A DNA stretch of 10,736 bases from an uncultured Clostridium sp. (GTDB lineage Bacteria; Bacillota; Clostridia; TANB77; CAG-508). A model generated the notes under the pieces. That model ran no database searches. It was not told the origin of the DNA and worked only from the letters and a program-made list of their open reading frames with translations. Below are positions 8,042 through 10,736 of this stretch, one piece after another. Each line of letters opens with the position of its first letter. Within the stretch, counting starts at the first letter, position 1. Location of the stretch: assembly GCA_948465625.1 (NCBI GenBank), contig CAOJXM010000019.1, forward strand, positions 1 to 10,736. The letters run 5' to 3'. The position numbers and the translations under genes are program-made.

Positions 8042-8425
8042 TTATTTTTTCATTTCATCAATAATCATTTTTCTACTCTCATTTAATTCTAAATACTCTC
8101 TAAACGCATCTAATTTATATAAATCAAATTCATAAGAATTTTCGCAATAAATTACAGTTCCATTGATAAGTATTTCATATTTAAAACCATCATTTTCTAT
8201 CGTATCTAAATTTACTAAATCAATGTCTCTTTTTAACGCTTCTTCTAAAATCATGCTTACTTGATATAATTCCCTTTTTCCAATTTTATTTTTCGTTTTG
8301 ATTGCTATATCAATATCACTCTCTGCATTTTGTGTTCCTCTTGCATAACTCCCAAAAATAACAATCGCTTCACATAGTAATTGCTGATTTAATATTTCTA
8401 TTATCTCATTTTTTATTTCTTCCAT
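8042..8425 (-). CDS. mntA: MntA-type minimal nucleotidyltransferase antitoxin
   Basis: The 127-aa protein has the nucleotidyltransferase fold of MNT-domain antitoxins. The GSX10DXD motif is exact: Gly25-Ser26 and Asp37-x-Asp39 ('IFGSYARG...SDIDIAI'). A third likely metal ligand, Asp69, lies in 'RDIDLVNL'. Characterised MntA proteins transfer AMP to a tyrosine of the HepT partner and so neutralise it. The C-terminal 30 residues ('YKLDAFREYLEL...') form an extra helix probably used for partner binding, which is inference. ATG 8425 has GAGG nine bases upstream. It is the first gene of the series continuing into hepT, and has its own predicted promoter within the preceding terminator. Confidence 0.92.
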   Translation of the reverse strand: MEEIKNEIIEILNQQLLCEAIVIFGSYARGTQNAESDIDIAIKTKNKIGKRELYQVSMILEEALKRDIDLVNLDTIENDGFKYEILINGTVIYCENSYEFDLYKLDAFREYLELNESRKMIIDEMKK

Positions 8426-8455
8426 ATTCTATCCTCATCTATTTTTTGTAAATTT

Positions 8456-8484
8456 ATTGTATACTAAAAAAGAATACTTTTCAA
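8456..8484 (-). promoter_or_regulatory. Predicted promoter of the mntA-hepT series, overlapping a terminator hairpin
   Basis: On the - strand the -35 is TTGAAA (8479-8484), the spacer is 17 bp and the -10 is TACAAT (8456-8461). The -35 lies in the loop and right arm of the pilin-like gene's terminator. Transcription would start about 24 nt before the mntA ATG's ribosome site region. Confidence 0.55.
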
Positions 8485-8496
8485 GTATTCTTTTTT
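8466..8496. terminator. Intrinsic terminator after the pilin-like gene
   Basis: A perfect 14-bp stem (8466-8479 with 8483-8496) has a three-base loop, and the arms end in six A/T each, so it works as a terminator in either direction. It lies 22 bases after the pilin-like gene's stop. Confidence 0.8.
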
Positions 8497-8517
8497 AAGT
8501 TTTCTAATTCCTTGTTC

Positions 8518-9306
8518 TTATTCTAAAAGCCATAAAGAAGTAAGTTTATATATAGCTTTTATTGTCCAATCATAGTGATACTTATTATCATCTTCTTTTA
8601 TTAATGGACATAAAAAGAAATCTGAAGTTTTCCAATTTTCTCTTTCTTCCACCATGGCAATCAAATCAAATATTACTACATAACAAGCATTTGCCTCTAA
8701 TTCTGAAAATACAATTTCTCCCTTGCTATCGGTTGTTCCTGTTAAAAGAGGATTTATATTATTTTGCTCTATATATTCTATAATGTTACTACGCAATCTT
8801 GAATTGTTTATCAATGGTTTTTCCTCTTTTAAATCTTTAATACATTCTGTTGTTAATCCTGTACTAATTCCCTCTACACCTTCCAATTCTGTTATTGGAG
8901 TATATTTATCTTGTATTGGGTCATAGGTTGCTATTTTATATAATTTTACTCCTACTTGTCGTGGTTGTTCCTTTACTGTAACACGAAAAGTATAAGAAGC
9001 TTTTTTCGTCATATCCACTACATTACTACCTTCATCTGTTGGCTTTTCCATTGCATCATCTGGTTCTTCTACATTTCCACCATTCACTCTGTTTAATAAA
9101 TTGTCCATTTCCTTATCTATATTATTTAATGTAATAGTTTCGTTATTGGTTGCATTTTGATAATTTTTTACTCCTTCTTCCGTCTTCTTAATAATTCTAT
9201 TATCACCTATTGTTAAGTTCAACACGACAAATGCTAAAATTAACATCACGATTACCGTAATTACTAACACCATTAATGTGATTCCATTTTCTTTTGTTGC
9301 TTTCAC
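8518..9306 (-). CDS. Type IV pilin-like leader fused to a SpaA/Cna-B-like Ig domain, surface protein
   Basis: From the GTG at 9306 the protein is 262 aa. It has a class III-like short leader (VKATKENG) and a cut site before 'ITLMVLVITV', then a 20-plus-residue hydrophobic helix as in type IV pilins; the usual Glu at +5 is replaced by Val. Residues of about 105-245 resemble a SpaA/Cna-B pilin domain: 'VGVKLYKIATYD', 'ISTGLTTECIKDL' and 'TDSKGEIVFSELEANACYVV'. No LPxTG sorting motif or C-terminal anchor is present; it ends in 'YKLTSLWLLE'. So this looks like an envelope or pilus subunit held by its N-terminal helix. The open frame continues 32 codons upstream to an ATG at 9402, but that ATG has no ribosome site and the stretch holds a promoter. 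GAGGTG lies six bases before the GTG. Confidence 0.82.
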   Translation of the reverse strand: MKATKENGITLMVLVITVIVMLILAFVVLNLTIGDNRIIKKTEEGVKNYQNATNNETITLNNIDKEMDNLLNRVNGGNVEEPDDAMEKPTDEGSNVVDMTKKASYTFRVTVKEQPRQVGVKLYKIATYDPIQDKYTPITELEGVEGISTGLTTECIKDLKEEKPLINNSRLRSNIIEYIEQNNINPLLTGTTDSKGEIVFSELEANACYVVIFDLIAMVEERENWKTSDFFLCPLIKEDDNKYHYDWTIKAIYKLTSLWLLE

Positions 9307-9337
9307 TCTTACCACCTCTACTTTTTCCTTTGGTTCT

Positions 9338-9366
9338 ATTGTATCTATCGCTTTTATTGGTGTCAA
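9338..9366 (-). promoter_or_regulatory. Near-consensus promoter of the pilin-like gene
   Basis: On the - strand a perfect -35 TTGACA (9361-9366) is followed by a 17-bp spacer and the -10 TACAAT (9338-9343). The start of transcription would be about 25 nt upstream of the GTG at 9306, with a GAGGTG ribosome site (9313-9318) between. This decides against the longer reading from ATG 9402, which would begin upstream of the promoter. Confidence 0.75.
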
Positions 9367-9508
9367 TGTTTTTGCCCCTTTTTGTTTGTCAATAAGTTTC
9401 ATAATTTGTGCTATTTTTTAATGCTTTAAAATTATTTTGTGCATAAAAAATAACTTTACTCTTTAAGAATAATTTAATAATTGTGTAGATTTTTAATAAA
9501 AGATGAAG

Positions 9509-9514
9509 TATAAT
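9509..9514 (+). promoter_or_regulatory. -10 box of the 91-aa protein / DUF4160 cassette
   Basis: A perfect TATAAT lies 31 bases before the ATG at 9546; the best -35 at 17 bp spacing is the weak TAGATT (9486-9491). AGGAG at 9529-9533 precedes the ATG by 12 bases. The region 9403-9545 is the divergent intergenic space between this cassette and the pilin-like gene. Confidence 0.5.
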
Positions 9515-9545
9515 ATATATAGTTAAATAGGAGAGTGATAATAGT

Positions 9546-9821
9546 ATGACTTATGAATTTGCTAAATATCCTGATGGAACGTTGGGTGTATTTTCTAATA
9601 TTGGAAAAAAAGAAAATGGTGAAGATTATCTTTGTGTAACTTTTGAAAGACCAACTGAATGTGGTTTTGATACTTATGTAATTGAGCTTCCAAGTTATCA
9701 TGTTATTCTAGAAGATGGAAATTATTCTGATGAAGAAAAGAAAACATTTTTTGAAATTGTTAAAAATGGTTCTTCTTTCTTTTTTAAATATGCACGATTA
9801 GGAGGATTAGAAATTGCCTAG
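9546..9821 (+). CDS. Unrecognised 91-aa acidic protein, first gene of a DUF4160 cassette
   Basis: I do not recognise a named family. The protein is short, soluble-looking and acidic, without membrane segment or signal peptide. Beta-rich stretches ('TLGVFSNIGK', 'YLCVTFERP', 'TYVIELPSYHVI') are followed by a helix beginning at 'SDEEKKTFFEIVKNG' and an 'FFFKYARLGGLEIA' tail. Its stop codon (TAG 9819-9821) overlaps the start of the next gene, whose AGGAGG site lies inside this gene's end, so the two are translationally coupled and probably work together. Such pairing with DUF4160 is reminiscent of small toxin-antitoxin-like modules, but function is inference. It is transcribed opposite to all genes around it, with its own TATAAT box, and looks like an inserted accessory unit. 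Confidence 0.72.
   Translation: MTYEFAKYPDGTLGVFSNIGKKENGEDYLCVTFERPTECGFDTYVIELPSYHVILEDGNYSDEEKKTFFEIVKNGSSFFFKYARLGGLEIA
9800..9805 (+). promoter_or_regulatory. Perfect AGGAGG site that fixes a TTG start
   Basis: AGGAGG lies eight bases before TTG 9814-9816, inside the 3' end of the 91-aa gene. It is the main reason for reading the DUF4160-like gene from TTG, with an 8-base overlap with the gene before. Confidence 0.7.
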
Positions 9822-10090
9822 TATTTTTGAATTAAAACGGATATAAAATTTATTTCTGGACAAACGAAAATGATGAACCGATTCATGTTCATATTTCAAA
9901 AGGAACTCCAGTCGCTAATGCAACTAAAGTTTGGCTAACTCAATCAGGTGGTTGCATTCTTTGTCATAATAAAAGTAAAATTCCTGAAAAAGAATTGAAT
10001 ATTCTTTGCGAAGATATTGCTTTACATTATTTTCAGATTGTTGAAAAATGGAAAATAATTCATTCAGGTAATATCAAATTTTATTGTTAA
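9814..10090 (+). pseudogene. DUF4160-like protein, frameshifted near its start
   Basis: From TTG 9814 the frame reads MPSIFEL, then an extra A in the run 9834-9837 leads to an early TAA. Dropping one A restores 'NGYKIYFWTNENDEPIHVHI' and an open frame to TAA 10088-10090, 91 aa in all. The start 'MPSIFELNGYKIYFW' and the histidines in 'PIHVHISKG' fit the DUF4160 family, small proteins often found in two-gene toxin-antitoxin-like loci. The rest ('ANATKVWLTQSGGCILCHNKSKIPEKEL...HYFQIVEKWK') shows no other damage. The needed shift is of the skip-one-base type. It may be a real null mutation, a phase-variable A run (only four bases, so unlikely) or a consensus error. The family assignment is from recollection. 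Confidence 0.78.
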
Positions 10091-10106
10091 AAATTAACTT
10101 AATCGC

Positions 10107-10142
10107 AAAAATGCTTTAGAACTAAGCTTCTAAAGCATTTTT
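10107..10142. terminator. Bidirectional terminator between the DUF4160 cassette and the BspA-like gene
   Basis: A perfect 15-bp stem (10107-10121 with 10128-10142) has a six-base loop ctaagc, with A and T runs at the outer ends. It serves the + strand cassette and the - strand gene ending at 10151. Confidence 0.85.
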
Positions 10143-10150
10143 TATATTAT

Positions 10151-10736
10151 TTAATTCTTGGTAAAGGTTCCATTTGCATCCCATGTACCATTTGTCCAAC
10201 CTAGGCAATCTTTGTTAAAGGTAGTTGGTACATTGTGGAACATATTAGTAAAATTACTTGTTGCATTATTAGTAAATTTTGAACTTACTGTAACTGTTTG
10301 TAATGATGTACAATTATAAAACATCTTTGAAAAATCAGTACAACTGATTGTATTAAAGCTACTCATGTTTACTGTTTCAAGATTTGTGCACTCCTCAAAC
10401 ATCGAATACATTGCTGTTACTGATTGTGTATTTACATTTCCAAAATTCACCTTTTTAAGTTCTTTGCAATTATAAAATATACTAAACATCCATCTCATTT
10501 CTCTTGTTGTATTACCACTATCTTTTAACACTGAAAAATCAACTTCTTCTATTCCTGAGCCCCTAAACATATATGCCATACTTGTAAGATTACTAAAATC
10601 ACAATCTTCTAAATGTATCTTTTTTAATGCTGTCCATGTTTTTTCTGAAGTATATGTCATTGACATTATTGGTATACTTGTTTTATAGAATGTTTTGACT
10701 TCACTGGTATCAAACTCATTCAAATATAACTCTTGT
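10151..10736 (-). CDS. BspA-type leucine-rich-repeat surface protein (DUF285), C-terminal part
   Basis: The frame is open through the right edge; about 194 residues are visible. An apparent start at 10723 is only an internal TTG. The sequence is made of 23-25-residue repeats with the DUF285/BspA pattern 'MF..C..L..V..S.F.T': for example 'AYMFRGSGIEEVDF', 'MYSMFEECTNLETVNMSSFNT' cut across its units, and 'SKMFYNCTSLQTVTVSS'. It closes with 'CLGWTNGTWDANGTFTKN', a usual end for these proteins. BspA-like proteins are secreted or surface-bound and often bind host or partner proteins; nothing here tells the ligand. No sorting signal is seen at the C terminus, so anchoring, if any, must come from the missing N-terminal part. 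Confidence 0.87.
   Translation of the reverse strand, partial: QELYLNEFDTSEVKTFYKTSIPIMSMTYTSEKTWTALKKIHLEDCDFSNLTSMAYMFRGSGIEEVDFSVLKDSGNTTREMRWMFSIFYNCKELKKVNFGNVNTQSVTAMYSMFEECTNLETVNMSSFNTISCTDFSKMFYNCTSLQTVTVSSKFTNNATSNFTNMFHNVPTTFNKDCLGWTNGTWDANGTFTKN

Noticed and set aside
9474..9701. A 75-codon - strand open frame over the start of the 91-aa gene
   Set aside because: It overlaps the better-supported + strand gene with TATAAT and AGGAG, and its composition is that of reverse-read AT-rich coding DNA.
9829..9842. Programmed ribosomal frameshifting in the DUF4160-like gene
   Set aside because: The frame change needed is +1 (one base skipped), the usual -1 slippery heptamer does not fit, and no downstream stimulatory hairpin is evident.
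1..10736. CRISPR array, tRNA/rRNA genes or a transposase
   Set aside because: No regularly spaced repeats, no cloverleaf or rRNA-like sequence and no transposase motif were found by reading both strands.

Overview
The window is strongly AT-rich, with AGGAGG-type ribosome binding sites, several GTG/TTG starts, sigma-A-like promoters and hairpin-plus-T-run terminators. Its gene set (PBP5-type carboxypeptidase, LCP ligase with LytR_C domain, ComM/DprA/YraN, CvpA with a DUF5711-type partner, a short-leader 'GITL' pilin-like protein, a BspA-type LRR protein) points to a low-GC Firmicute, most likely an uncultured gut-type clostridium. That placement is an inference from gene content.

Layout from left to right: (1) The 3' end of a D-alanyl-D-alanine carboxypeptidase on the + strand (2-379) converges through an 18-bp-stem terminator on an LCP-family cell-wall glycopolymer ligase on the - strand (468-1790), which has its own promoter. 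(2) A - strand DNA-processing cluster reads comM, dprA, yraN (4692 down to 1877) from a TTGACA promoter; comM carries two single-base insertions 25 bp apart at its Walker A motif and is broken as written. (3) A palindrome and a GTCCC-rich repeat element separate this from a tightly packed - strand series: mntA, hepT, a DUF5711-like membrane-anchored protein, cvpA and a short-chain dehydrogenase (8425 down to 4976, all gaps under 20 bp). The first two form a MNT/HEPN toxin-antitoxin pair that seems to share a transcript with the envelope genes. (4) A type IV pilin-like leader is fused to a SpaA/Cna-B-like domain (8518-9306); a textbook promoter lies inside the upstream open frame and fixes the start at a GTG. 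(5) A two-gene + strand cassette has an unrecognised 91-aa protein and a DUF4160-like protein that starts at TTG and is frameshifted. (6) A BspA-type leucine-rich-repeat surface protein, cut by the window's right edge.

Themes: cell-envelope building and surface proteins, DNA uptake/processing, and two small accessory two-gene modules (MNT/HEPN and the DUF4160 pair) sitting on either side of the pilin-like gene. Three single-base insertions in otherwise intact reading frames mean that either recent decay or consensus error must be considered. No tRNA, rRNA, CRISPR array or transposase gene was seen. No stretch over 300 bases is without a gene or gene remnant.
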